From positions 19,475-83,474 of the forward strand of contig PAQH01000127.1 in the NCBI GenBank assembly GCA_002709225.1: a stretch of 64,000 nucleotides of DNA. Reading direction: 5' to 3'. Numbering within the stretch: the first letter of the stretch is position 1; every line of letters starts with the position of its first letter. Below are positions 1 through 9,842 of this stretch, one piece after another. A model generated the notes under the pieces. The model made no database searches. It was not told the origin of the DNA and saw only the letters and a program-made list of their open reading frames with translations. The stretch comes from Planctomycetaceae bacterium. Its GTDB lineage: Bacteria; Planctomycetota; Planctomycetia; Pirellulales; Pirellulaceae. A program made the position numbers and the translations under genes.

Positions 1-1
1 G

Positions 2-42
2 GCAGAGCAGTTGAGCAGAGCAGTTGAGCAGAGCAGTTGAGC
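2..42. repeat. 13-bp tandem repeat (gcagagcagttga), about 3.1 copies
   Basis: Perfect period-13 repetition read directly; it may continue left of the window. Confidence 0.9.
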
Positions 43-73
43 CCTGTGGGTCGCGAGGTGGAGATGAGAGGAA

Positions 74-1255
74 ATGAACCACTACCTAAGGATGTGGACG
101 ATCTGTGCACTCTTTCTGCTGGCCGTTGATTCGGCCAGTGCCACTGATGGCCCGGCGCGATTAAAGAAGACCATGTTGGGAGAGACACGTAACGTGCACC
201 AGTGCGGGAAGCTCTCTCTGGCGGGTCAGCCGCAACGAGGCGACCTGGCCCGCATCAAGGCCCGGGGTATCCAGCGAATTGTGACGTTAAGGCAAGCTAC
301 CGAGCTGGATTGGGATCAGGCGGCTGCCGTCAAAGAGGTCGGGTTGGAGTTGATCAAGGTGCCTTTTCGCGCGCCGCATACCTTGACGGACGACGTCTTT
401 GACAAGATTCGGAAACTGTTGCGAGAGACGGCCACGACACCCACTCTGCTGCATTGTGGGTCGGCCGATCGGGTGGGCGCGGTCTGGCTCGCGTTCCGCG
501 TGTTAGACCAGAAGGTACCGCTGCCCACCGCGTTGGTCGAGGCCCGTCAGATTGGCCTGGCGACGATGGCCTATGAACGCAGGGCTACAGCCTACGTAGT
601 GTCACGGACCGACGCGCCGAGTACGCCGCGGGAACAAAGCGTGCGCCCGGGCATCAACAAGGGCTTTCTGGACCCCAATCTTGATGTCCAGGCTTGGCTG
701 GCACGATTTGAGGTGGAAAGCCGCGAAGTCTACAAGCATCGGCAGGCGGTCCTGGCGGCGCTCAATTTAGAGCCCACGACACGTGTCGCCGATGTTGGCG
801 CCGGCACCGGTTTTTTTGCGGCGACCATGTCCGCTCAACTGCCAGCAGGTTGGGTCTATGCGGTCGACATCGCGCCTCGCTTTGTGGCGCACCTCAGTAC
901 GCTTGCGTCACGTGCGAAGCACCACAACCTGACGCCCATCTTGGGTGGGGAAAATACGATTCGATTGCCGCCCGCATCGATCGACTTGGCCTTCGTCTGT
1001 GACACCTACCATCATTTTGAATTCCCGGCAGCGACGCTCGCGTCGATTCATCGAGCGTTACGGCCACAAGGCACACTGGTGGTGATCGACTTCGAACGCA
1101 TCCCTGGGAAATCACGCCCCTTTGTGATCAATCACGTGCGGGCCGGGAAGTCAACATTTCGCGCCGAGATCGAAGCGGCTGGTTTCGTGCTTGCCGAAGA
1201 GGTTCAGGTGGCGGGTCTGAAGGAGAATTACTTCCTGCGGTTTATCCGGCGGTAA
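74..1255 (+). CDS. Exported fusion: DUF442/dual-specificity phosphatase-like domain plus class I SAM methyltransferase
   Basis: Signal-like N-terminus; phosphatase-like HCGSADRVG (CX4R); methyltransferase motif VADVGAGTGFF and later VVIDFER. Confidence 0.8.
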   Translation: MNHYLRMWTICALFLLAVDSASATDGPARLKKTMLGETRNVHQCGKLSLAGQPQRGDLARIKARGIQRIVTLRQATELDWDQAAAVKEVGLELIKVPFRAPHTLTDDVFDKIRKLLRETATTPTLLHCGSADRVGAVWLAFRVLDQKVPLPTALVEARQIGLATMAYERRATAYVVSRTDAPSTPREQSVRPGINKGFLDPNLDVQAWLARFEVESREVYKHRQAVLAALNLEPTTRVADVGAGTGFFAATMSAQLPAGWVYAVDIAPRFVAHLSTLASRAKHHNLTPILGGENTIRLPPASIDLAFVCDTYHHFEFPAATLASIHRALRPQGTLVVIDFERIPGKSRPFVINHVRAGKSTFRAEIEAAGFVLAEEVQVAGLKENYFLRFIRR

Positions 1256-1333
1256 TGCTGGTGGCACTCGTCCACCAGGTTTGAACGGGCCCGTTTAACA
1301 ACATTTCTTTGGGCAGCGACGAAAACAGGTGTT

Positions 1334-2290
1334 ATGACAGCTGGCAGAGCAGAGATGTCTTTCCTGGTGACAGGCGGGACCGGATTTGTCGGGACTTGGG
1401 TGTTGCGCAACCTGCTGGAGCGGGGTGTCCACGTCGCGGTTTACGATGTGCAGCCAAACCAAGACCGTTGGGACCGTGTGCTGGGAATGCCCGCGCAACG
1501 GGTCTCCTTTTTCCAAGGTGACCTGGTGGACCGCGAGCGGCTGGAACGCGTCTGCGACGCAGTGCGTCCAACACACCTGGTGCATCTGGGCGCGCTGTTG
1601 ACACCTGCCTGCCAGGCAGACCCCTGGTTGGCTTGCCAGGTGAATGTACTGGGGAGTGTAGGGGTGTTCGAATTGGCGCGTCGGCGCGATGAGATTCAAG
1701 GACTGGCATACGCCAGCTCGTTAGCGGTTTATGGTCCAGCCCCGGTCGATGCCGGCCCGGCGGACGTGATCGATACCCATGCACCGAGTTTTTACGGAGC
1801 GTACAAACGGTCGGTGGAACTCATCGCGGACCAATACTGGAAACAATATGGGGTGTCGTCGTTCGGCCTCAGGCCACATGTGGTCTATGGACCGGAACGG
1901 GAACAAGGGTTGACCGCGGGGCCCTCTCTAGCGGCCCGGGCGGTCGCCGAGGGGCGGTCGTATGAAATGAACTATACCGGCCAGGCGGGTTACGATTATG
2001 TGGAGGATGTAGCGGTAGCACTCGTACGTGGCGCGACCGAATCGCCGTCGGGGGCACACGTGGTCGATTTGCCAAGCCAGGTCGCAACACCGGAGGAAAT
2101 ACGCGACATTTTGGACAGCCTCGTCCCGGGTGCGGCCGGACGTGTTAGCATCAAGGGGGAACCGATCCCGTCCAATGAACCTCCCCAGCGTTGCCTCATT
2201 CAGAGGCTATTTCCTGGTTGGGAAGGTGTCAGTTTACACGATGGTTTCGAGCGCACGTTGAAATTTTACGGCTGGCAAAGGACGACCTGA
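1334..2290 (+). CDS. NAD-dependent epimerase/dehydratase (extended SDR)
   Basis: FLVTGGTGFVGTWV Rossmann motif; YGAYKRSVE (YxxxK) active site. Confidence 0.9.
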   Translation: MTAGRAEMSFLVTGGTGFVGTWVLRNLLERGVHVAVYDVQPNQDRWDRVLGMPAQRVSFFQGDLVDRERLERVCDAVRPTHLVHLGALLTPACQADPWLACQVNVLGSVGVFELARRRDEIQGLAYASSLAVYGPAPVDAGPADVIDTHAPSFYGAYKRSVELIADQYWKQYGVSSFGLRPHVVYGPEREQGLTAGPSLAARAVAEGRSYEMNYTGQAGYDYVEDVAVALVRGATESPSGAHVVDLPSQVATPEEIRDILDSLVPGAAGRVSIKGEPIPSNEPPQRCLIQRLFPGWEGVSLHDGFERTLKFYGWQRTT

Positions 2291-2296
2291 GGGGCC

Positions 2297-2890
2297 TTGA
2301 GGGCGGGGATGAGCGGTGACGTGCAGCCCGCTGACCCCCACTTTCGTGAGCTGGGAGGGGGATTGCTGGCGATGAATGAGCAGAGGCGGTGGCTGCGGGA
2401 GGATGACGAGCTGCTGGAGATGACGGCGTATCATGAGGCGGGGCATGCGCTAATGGCGTTTCATGTTGGCGCACGAGTCCGTTCGATGTCGCTCTCCCCG
2501 GATGCGGACGGCCGCAAGGAGCGGTATGCCGAAGTGGCTGTGGAATGGCCTCGTGAACGGTTTGCCACCCGTGAATACCAGGTTAAGGCGATCCAGGTTG
2601 CATTAGCCGGTCCAGCGGCGGAGATGCATCATCGGGGCGAGCCATTTCATCCGGGGTTTGTCAGCGAATGGGCCGCGGACTGGCAGGCTGCCTGGGAGGC
2701 CACCGAATGCTTGGCGCACGAGCCAGCGCAGCGCATCCGTTTGTTGGAACACTGGACGTCCTACGTCTACCAGTGGTTGGACCGCACCGAACATTGGGCA
2801 GCCTTGGCCGCGATCGTGGACCACCTGCTGGCCCACGAACACGTGGAAGGGTCGGAAATCGACGATCTTGTTGGCCCTTGGTTGGGGTGA
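2297..2890 (+). CDS. Stand-alone M41-like zinc peptidase domain protein
   Basis: YHEAGHALMAFH (HEAGH) motif and ALAGPAAEM; no AAA ATPase domain. Start may be 2309 or 2375. Confidence 0.65.
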   Translation: MRAGMSGDVQPADPHFRELGGGLLAMNEQRRWLREDDELLEMTAYHEAGHALMAFHVGARVRSMSLSPDADGRKERYAEVAVEWPRERFATREYQVKAIQVALAGPAAEMHHRGEPFHPGFVSEWAADWQAAWEATECLAHEPAQRIRLLEHWTSYVYQWLDRTEHWAALAAIVDHLLAHEHVEGSEIDDLVGPWLG

Positions 2891-2990
2891 GCGGGGGTCG
2901 ATCCGCCGCATTGGCCAGAGCGGCCTATTTTACGACATAATGGGCGGGCGGCGGTTGCCTGGCCGCGTTTGCCACTAACAAGGTGATTTC

Positions 2991-5714
2991 ATGGTCGACG
3001 GCGTGAGTATGCGACGCGGGTTTCTCGTGCTATCTGTTGCCTGGTTGGCGCTGGCTCCCCTGCGTGCGGAGGAACCCCACTGGGCCTACCAACCGGTGCG
3101 GGTGTCGCCAGTTGGTCCGCTGCGCCAGGTAGGGTGGCCGCGGAGTGCCATCGACCAGTATGTTCTGGAGCGGCTTGAAGCGGTCCGCCGGCGTCCGGCG
3201 GAAGAGGCTCCCCGCGCGGTACTCTTGCGCCGCGTCACTCTGGATTTGACAGGTCTTCCGCCGTCTCCCATCGAGGTCGAGACGTTTGCCGAGGACACTT
3301 CCCCAGACGCCTACGAACGGGTACTGGATCGTTTGTTTCGTTCCCCTGCATACGCGGAGCGGATGGCGTCCTGGTGGCTTGATATGGCTCGTTATGCCGA
3401 CACGCACGGTTACGAAGGTGACGGCGCTCGCCAGATATGGCTTTACCGCGATTGGGTGATCAATGCGTTTTTGCAGGGAATGCCCTTCGACCGTTTTAGC
3501 ATTGACCAGTTGGCGGGAGACCTTTTGCCGCGGCCTACGGAATCCCAACGTGTGGCCACAGGCTTCCACCGCAATTCGCCATTTTGTTACGAAGGCGGAA
3601 CCGATCTGGAGCAATTTCGCGTGGAGGCGGTCGTCGATCGAGTCAATACGACCATGACCGTATGGATGGGAACTACCTTAGGGTGCGCTCAATGCCACGA
3701 CCATAAATACGACCCGTTTAGCCAACGGGAGTATTTCCAGCTCTACGCGTTTTTCAATAATTCAACCGAGGCGAGGGGCGCGAGTTATTCGGCTGTCAGC
3801 CCTTTGAAACAAAGAGGGGCGACGGGATTGCGCTCCCGAATTGCACTGCTGGAGGAGCGAGTTGGGAGGCACGATGTGGCAGAATTCCAGCGTGTCTGGG
3901 AAGCAGCCCAACAAGGGCGGGGCTGGCGTGTGTGGGATGTGCTTGCCGCCAAATCAAGTGGCGGATCTTCCATCGTCCGACTGCCTGACCATTCTCTCCT
4001 GGTCGGCGGAGACAATCCCGTGCATGACGATTATGAAATCGAGTATCACTGGCCCGGTGGTCGTTTTTCCGCGCTGGGCCTGGAAGTACTGCATCACGAG
4101 AGTTTGCCGCAAGGGGGACCGGGACGTTATCCGCGCAACGGCAATTTTGGCTTAAGTGCCGTGGAGATTGCCGTGGCGGGTCCGCAGCCGAACGCGCCCT
4201 GGCGCAATCAAGAGCTCGCCGCGGCGCGGGCCTCGTATGCAGAGCCTCAGGACCAAATTGAGAACGCGTTAGATGGGCAACCCGCCTGTTGGTGTACCAA
4301 TCAAAAAGAAGCGCAGGGTTGGTTCGTCCTGGCCAACCCGCGTGACTGGTCGGCGGGACATCGGATACGGATTCGTCTGCGACACGCCTCGAAATGGGAG
4401 CGACACGGGATCGGTCGTTTTCGCTTATGGTCGGCCGGGGCGTTCGCTGAGGACACATTCAGTAAGGGGTTTCCGCCCTTGGACGTGTTGGCGATTCTGG
4501 CAAAAGAGGAACACAGCAGAACACCAGAGGAAAACCAGCAAGTGCACGGATACCTTCGCGGCCACGACCCGGCGCTGGCGCGCCTGCGGGCGGAAATTGA
4601 ACGAGTCAAAGAGGAGCTGACACCAAGCGAGACGCTGGTTATGAAAGAACGCGAGGAGCCACGAACAACGCACCTGCTGCTGGCGGGAAGCCATTTGAGT
4701 CCTGGCGAGGCGGTCTCCCTGGGTGTGCCTGATGCGTGGCATGAATGGGACTCCAGTTGGCCACGAAATCGCCTTGGATTGGCGCAATGGCTGATGTCGG
4801 ATCGCAATCCACTGGTTGGCAGAGTCACCAGTAACCGCGTCTGGTCGATGTTTTTTGGACGGGGCATTGTCCGTACCAGCGAGGATTTTGGTGTTCAAGG
4901 AGCCCCGCCGACACACCCCAGGTTGCTGGATTATTTGGCGAACTACTTTGTCGGCTCCCGTTGGAACCTGCAAGCCTTGCAGCGGCAGATTGTGATGTCC
5001 GCCACGTATCGGCAAAGTTCCGACCTGCCGCTGGCGGCGCGCGGCGGCGACACCAGTGACCGTTGGTACGGGCGCGGGCCCGCATTTCGCCTTCCAGCCG
5101 AGAGTATTCGAGATGTGGCCCTCGCAGTCGGTGGTCTGTTAGACCGCCGGGTAGGTGGCCCCGGGGTGTATCCATACCAACCGCAGGGTGTGTACGAACA
5201 AATACACAGCTATACCACATCCTGGAAGACGAGTGAGCGGGGCCAGCAGTTTCGACGCGGCGTCTACACCTGGTGGAAACGAACGGCCCCCTACCCGTCC
5301 ATGATCGCTTTCGACGCACCACGCCGGAGCGTCTGCGTTGAGCGGCGCCCGCGCACCAATACTCCATTGCAGGCACTGGTGACGTTGAATGACCCTGTGT
5401 TTGTGCAGGCCGCCAGGGCACTGGCGCGGCGAATGCAGTTGGCCGACGACGGATCGTGCACCACGGGTTTGCGTGTGGGGTTTCGTTTATGCGTGGCGCG
5501 CACGCCGACGGAGGCGGAAAGTGCAGAGCTGCGGCTGTTGTACGACCGTATGGCGAAAACGTATCGAACCCAGCCGGCCGCAGCCGTGGCACTGGCGGAC
5601 GGACACGGTATCGCGGGGCAACAGACGCCCGGGGAAGCCGCGGCGGAATTCGCCGCCTGGGTTACAGTGGCGAACGTTCTGCTGAATTTGGATGAAACGT
5701 TGATGAAGTACTGA
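2991..5714 (+). CDS. DUF1549/DUF1553 (PSCyt2/PSD1) protein lacking N-terminal PSCyt1
   Basis: Signal peptide; LDLTGLPPSP, GCAQCHDHKYDPF, NRVWSMFFGRGIV, RNTPLQALVTLNDPVF motifs. Confidence 0.9.
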   Translation: MVDGVSMRRGFLVLSVAWLALAPLRAEEPHWAYQPVRVSPVGPLRQVGWPRSAIDQYVLERLEAVRRRPAEEAPRAVLLRRVTLDLTGLPPSPIEVETFAEDTSPDAYERVLDRLFRSPAYAERMASWWLDMARYADTHGYEGDGARQIWLYRDWVINAFLQGMPFDRFSIDQLAGDLLPRPTESQRVATGFHRNSPFCYEGGTDLEQFRVEAVVDRVNTTMTVWMGTTLGCAQCHDHKYDPFSQREYFQLYAFFNNSTEARGASYSAVSPLKQRGATGLRSRIALLEERVGRHDVAEFQRVWEAAQQGRGWRVWDVLAAKSSGGSSIVRLPDHSLLVGGDNPVHDDYEIEYHWPGGRFSALGLEVLHHESLPQGGPGRYPRNGNFGLSAVEIAVAGPQPNAPWRNQELAAARASYAEPQDQIENALDGQPACWCTNQKEAQGWFVLANPRDWSAGHRIRIRLRHASKWERHGIGRFRLWSAGAFAEDTFSKGFPPLDVLAILAKEEHSRTPEENQQVHGYLRGHDPALARLRAEIERVKEELTPSETLVMKEREEPRTTHLLLAGSHLSPGEAVSLGVPDAWHEWDSSWPRNRLGLAQWLMSDRNPLVGRVTSNRVWSMFFGRGIVRTSEDFGVQGAPPTHPRLLDYLANYFVGSRWNLQALQRQIVMSATYRQSSDLPLAARGGDTSDRWYGRGPAFRLPAESIRDVALAVGGLLDRRVGGPGVYPYQPQGVYEQIHSYTTSWKTSERGQQFRRGVYTWWKRTAPYPSMIAFDAPRRSVCVERRPRTNTPLQALVTLNDPVFVQAARALARRMQLADDGSCTTGLRVGFRLCVARTPTEAESAELRLLYDRMAKTYRTQPAAAVALADGHGIAGQQTPGEAAAEFAAWVTVANVLLNLDETLMKY

Positions 5715-5788
5715 AGCCGAGGGAGGCGCGAATCTGGGAATTACTCCAGGTTCGTGGCCACACGGAATTTCTGAGTTAGGGTTGAACA

Positions 5789-7216
5789 ATGGCTGGAAAA
5801 GAAACGTGGGACCAACACGTACTGTTCCACAATACACGCAGGCAGTTTCTCTCCCAGTGTGTTACCGGGATGGGGGCTCTGGCGATGTCAGCGTTGGCTG
5901 ACCGAGCACCAGCGCGCGGGGCGCCGGCCCAACCGCCTCCGCGGGCCAAACGGATGATCTATTTGCACATGGCGGGGGGCCCATCCCAGCTCGATTTGTT
6001 CGACCACAAACCGCTGCTGTCGCAGCGCCATGGCGAATTGTGTCCGGCCGAGTTTTTTGAAGGCAAACGATTCGCGTTTATCAAAAGTCGGCCGAAGTTG
6101 TTGGGCACACCGTTTCGGTTTGCGCGGTATGGGCAAAGTGGTGCTGCGTTGTGCGAACATGTGCCTCACCTGCGGCGTGTCGTGGATGATCTCTGCTTCG
6201 TGAAGTCAATGCACACGGACCAATTTAATCATGCGCCCGCACAACTGTTTATGCAGACCGGCTCGCCGATTCTAGGACGACCCAGCCTGGGCGCGTGGCT
6301 GTCTTATGGGTTGGCGAGCGAAAGTCAGGAACTACCGGCTTTTGTGGTGCTGGTGTCGGGCCAACGGGGGCCGAGCGGCGGTACCGCGTTATGGGGAAAC
6401 GGGTTTCTTCCCAGCGTCCACCAAGGTGTACGTTTGCGGTCACAGGGCGATCCCGTGTTGTTTCTCACCAATCCTCAAGGGGTGGGGCCCGCCGAACGCC
6501 GGCTGGCGTTGGATAGCCTGCGTGCGCTCAACCAATTACGTCTTCGTCAAACGGGACAGCCGGAGATTGCCACCCGCATTGCGCAGTACGAATTGGCCTA
6601 TCGTATGCAACGCAGCGTTCCGGAGTTGATGGCAGTGGATCGAGAGCCGGCGCATATCCACAAGTTGTACGGCACGCAACCTGGCAAGAAATCCTTCGCC
6701 AACAACTGTCTGTTGGCACGGCGGTTAATAGAACGAGGCGCGCGTTTCGTTCAACTCTATCATTGGGGATGGGATTCTCACGGCTCGAGTGCCGCGGAAA
6801 ACCTGCGTTACAGCTTTGTAGAGCGATGCCGGCAAACCGACCGTGCGACAACGGCGCTAATCGTTGATCTCAAACAGCGGGGGTTACTCGACGATACCCT
6901 GATAGTGTGGGGTGGGGAATTCGGTCGCACACCGATGGCTGAGGTCTTTACGAAGAAGTACATTGGCCGCGATCACCATCAGCATGCCTTTACGATGTGG
7001 ATGGCAGGCGGCGGGATCAAGCCGGGAGTGACCTATGGTGCTACCGACCCGCTGGGATATGCGGTGAGTGAAAAACCCGTCCATGTTCATGATCTACAGG
7101 CAACCATCCTGCACCTGATGGGCTTGGATCACGAATCATTGACGTATCGTTTTCAGGGACGGGATTTCCGCCTGACGGATGTGCACGGTCGTGTCGTTTC
7201 GGCGATTGTCGCGTAG
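5789..7216 (+). CDS. DUF1501 protein (paired type)
   Basis: RRQFLSQC Tat-like motif; MAGGPSQLDLFDHKP; GGEFGRTP; C-terminus LMGLDHESLTYRFQGRDFRLTDVHG. Confidence 0.93.
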   Translation: MAGKETWDQHVLFHNTRRQFLSQCVTGMGALAMSALADRAPARGAPAQPPPRAKRMIYLHMAGGPSQLDLFDHKPLLSQRHGELCPAEFFEGKRFAFIKSRPKLLGTPFRFARYGQSGAALCEHVPHLRRVVDDLCFVKSMHTDQFNHAPAQLFMQTGSPILGRPSLGAWLSYGLASESQELPAFVVLVSGQRGPSGGTALWGNGFLPSVHQGVRLRSQGDPVLFLTNPQGVGPAERRLALDSLRALNQLRLRQTGQPEIATRIAQYELAYRMQRSVPELMAVDREPAHIHKLYGTQPGKKSFANNCLLARRLIERGARFVQLYHWGWDSHGSSAAENLRYSFVERCRQTDRATTALIVDLKQRGLLDDTLIVWGGEFGRTPMAEVFTKKYIGRDHHQHAFTMWMAGGGIKPGVTYGATDPLGYAVSEKPVHVHDLQATILHLMGLDHESLTYRFQGRDFRLTDVHGRVVSAIVA

Positions 7217-7270
7217 GAGGCGTCTTCGGCCGGCGGACAGCGACGGGGATGTTGAACGTGAGGATCGCAG

Positions 7271-8038
7271 ATGACGTCGGATTGGTTGTTGGCGTTGGAA
7301 CAGACAGGAGCCATGGAGGTTGTCCGCGGCAGCCGCGCCAAAGTGGCCGAAGCGGTGCAACGCGGAGCGGATCTGCGCTTGTTTCTGGTGGCTCGCGGTT
7401 ATGAAGAGACCCTCTATTTCCAACAGACTTATGCGGGGAAGTCGGATGCGTTTGCGGGCTTGATGACCCATCATCACTCTCATGAACACCGGGGCCAAGC
7501 CCTGGTGGAGCCCTACTTTAGTTTCTTTAAGTACGACTCTCTGGGAGCGTTTTCCCACATTAAATGGCTTCCCGACAATCAGGTCCTGCAGGAGCCACAG
7601 CCTTATCAATACGGCGTTTATCGTTGGTACGTATGTGATCGGTGGAGGGTTATTTACGAACACGATAAGGATGGAAATGCCCTTGCGGGAGACCTGGAAG
7701 AGTTAAAGGATTTGATTCGGCGTGGCTGCAGCCTGAAGGTGGGGGTGGAGCAACTTTTCAATCTACCTGGTGCCGGCGAACAGGGCCCCGCGCACGTCTG
7801 CTTCCTGACCATCATGCAACCGCTGATTAAGGATGGTCATGTCGGTGCGAATTGCGATTTTGTGCTCAGCGGAACACCGCAGTGGCCGTGGTCGTGGGAA
7901 GATGAAATCTCGCTGGGAATGGTCTGGCCCTGGTCCTCAGGTGAAGTGATCGGCCATTGGGCGAAACCAGGTGCGTTACCCTTTACACGCGAAAAGGCGC
8001 AATGCGCCATGCGGTGGCTGGTTGCTGATCGCGGCTAA
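7271..8038 (+). CDS. Hypothetical protein, apparently cytoplasmic
   Basis: Full-length 255-aa ORF in a gap between DUF1501 genes; no family recognised; no signal peptide. Confidence 0.7.
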   Translation: MTSDWLLALEQTGAMEVVRGSRAKVAEAVQRGADLRLFLVARGYEETLYFQQTYAGKSDAFAGLMTHHHSHEHRGQALVEPYFSFFKYDSLGAFSHIKWLPDNQVLQEPQPYQYGVYRWYVCDRWRVIYEHDKDGNALAGDLEELKDLIRRGCSLKVGVEQLFNLPGAGEQGPAHVCFLTIMQPLIKDGHVGANCDFVLSGTPQWPWSWEDEISLGMVWPWSSGEVIGHWAKPGALPFTREKAQCAMRWLVADRG

Positions 8039-8107
8039 GTTAATGTGCGATGGGGGGATTGGTCGGGGCAAGCGTGCGCCTGCAGTGGAAACCAAGGAGG
8101 TTTGCGG

Positions 8108-9661
8108 TCAAAGAAGGCCCGCGATTGGCTGGCCTCGATAGACGCGATACGGGCGCCCCGTTTCATCCTGGAACTCGCGGTTCGGGCCAATGCCAAGGCA
8201 ATGGAACATGGTCGCCGCCAGATCTTCGGGAGTGTAGGCCTCCGTGGCAGGCGCCCCGGCGGCGTAGTCCGTCTGCCCCAGGACCCGACCGGGTTGGATG
8301 CCTCCACCTGCGAAAAAGCATGGGAAGACATGGCCCCAATGGTCTCGGCCTGGTGTGTAACGTTCGCCTGAGGCGTTCTTTCCCGTAGGGGAGATCGGTT
8401 GTACTTTCGGTGTGCGGCCCATTTCACCACACATCACGACCAACGTTTCGTCGAGGAGTCCACGTTCTTCAAGATCATCAAGAAAACCACTGAGGCAGTG
8501 GTCAAGGGAAGGTAACGCTTTGTGCTTTAGGTCGCGAAAGGCATTTTGGTGGGTATCCCAGCCGCGCAAGGTGACTTGGACCATCCGCACGCCGGTTTCC
8601 ACCAGGCGCCGCGCCACCAGAAAAGCCTGTCCCCACTCCTCTCGGCCGTAGCGATCTCGGGTAGCTGGCGACTCTTGTGCGAGGTCAAATGGATTCTGTT
8701 TTCCTGGGCGGCGTGATGCCAGGATAAACTCTAACGCTTGCTGGCGATACAAATCCCATTTGGCCAAGCGTCCCGACCGGTCCGCCGCGTCGATCTGTCT
8801 GCCGAGCGATTCCAGTGTTTCACGTAACCCGTTTCGTTTTCGCAATACATCGGACGCGATCGCGACATCGCCGGGGTTGGGAAGGTGAAAATCAGGCGTA
8901 CGGCAACTGCTGTTGTCCCACCAGGCCTTGGGACCAGGTCCGGGGCGTCGATCGGGGTCCAGATTGGGATCGTCGTGGCTGTAACAGTTTGGGCAAGACC
9001 CGCCTGCATCGGGCGCATGGCAGGGCGCAGCCAAATCGATCCCCACACGATCGTAACGAGACCCTAGCAAACCTCCCTCGCGACCTGGGTAATTCATTCG
9101 GTTGAGACGAGGTATTTCGATGACTGGTGGCAGACCACTGTCGCCTCGGGCACCTTTCGCGTACGCGATCATGGAGCCAATCGACGGCCAGGCGTGGCGG
9201 CCAATCTGATTACGTGTGATGGATGCGTTCGTCTCACCACGTGGAAGTTCGGTGGTGCCTGTGTGGAGAAGGTAATTACAGCCACCGTGGCAACTGTTGT
9301 AGTGCTGCCGCATGGTGCGGACGAGGGAGAAACGATCGGCTCGTGCGGCGAGTTTGGGAAGGTGTTCACAAAAGTGGATACCTGGAAGCTGCGTCTGGCA
9401 AATCGCGTATTCACCCCGAATCGTATCAGGGGCATCCGGCTTGGGGTCGAACGTTTCGTGTTGGGATGGCCCACCCGATTGGTAGACAAACACGACCGAT
9501 TTGGCGCTTGCGGCAAAGTCGCCGTCCGACTCGATGGCCTCGGCTTGCAAACGCAAGACGTCCGACAAACTGGTTCCGACCAGCGTCAGGCTTCCCAGTT
9601 TGAGCACTTCCCGGCGGCCGATCGGAAAGTGGTCGTGAGGGTTGCAGTAGGGCTTTTGCAT
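8108..9661 (-). CDS. DUF1501 protein (unpaired, cysteine-insert type)
   Basis: GRREVLKLG; SGGPSQHETFDPKP; SCPNCYSHDDPNLDP; CGEMGRTPKVQPISPTGKNASGE. Confidence 0.93.
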   Translation of the reverse strand: MQKPYCNPHDHFPIGRREVLKLGSLTLVGTSLSDVLRLQAEAIESDGDFAASAKSVVFVYQSGGPSQHETFDPKPDAPDTIRGEYAICQTQLPGIHFCEHLPKLAARADRFSLVRTMRQHYNSCHGGCNYLLHTGTTELPRGETNASITRNQIGRHAWPSIGSMIAYAKGARGDSGLPPVIEIPRLNRMNYPGREGGLLGSRYDRVGIDLAAPCHAPDAGGSCPNCYSHDDPNLDPDRRPGPGPKAWWDNSSCRTPDFHLPNPGDVAIASDVLRKRNGLRETLESLGRQIDAADRSGRLAKWDLYRQQALEFILASRRPGKQNPFDLAQESPATRDRYGREEWGQAFLVARRLVETGVRMVQVTLRGWDTHQNAFRDLKHKALPSLDHCLSGFLDDLEERGLLDETLVVMCGEMGRTPKVQPISPTGKNASGERYTPGRDHWGHVFPCFFAGGGIQPGRVLGQTDYAAGAPATEAYTPEDLAATMFHCLGIGPNREFQDETGRPYRVYRGQPIAGLL

Positions 9662-9842
9662 CGTCTTCTCTCTGGTGTGGGAACCACCGGAATCTATCGT
9701 AAAGCCGCCGCCTTGTCCAAAGCGCTATCCCGGGGAACGTCAGCGAGAGTTCGTCTACCTACCAGCGTAGTCGCTTGGTAAAATGGCGATCGTTGTCGCG
9801 GGCGTCCGCCAAACCACTGATAGGAAGGCAGCGTAACCAACT

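Noticed and set aside
1284-1295. Perfect 12-bp palindrome aacgggcccgtt between the first two genes
   Set aside because: Short palindromes of this base composition are expected by chance in a GC-rich sequence; no second copy was noticed.
2891-2990. Possible promoter (ttggcc...cataat) upstream of the first DUF1549/1553 gene
   Set aside because: Spacing and consensus match are poor, and sigma-factor consensus in this lineage is uncertain.
3030-3614. Long antisense ORF (194 aa) opposite the DUF1549/1553 gene
   Set aside because: High-GC shadow ORF; the plus strand carries clear conserved domain motifs, and the antisense product resembles nothing known.
4825-5592. 255-aa antisense ORF in the first DUF1549/1553 gene
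   Set aside because: Low-complexity Arg/Pro-rich composition typical of antisense translation in GC-rich DNA.
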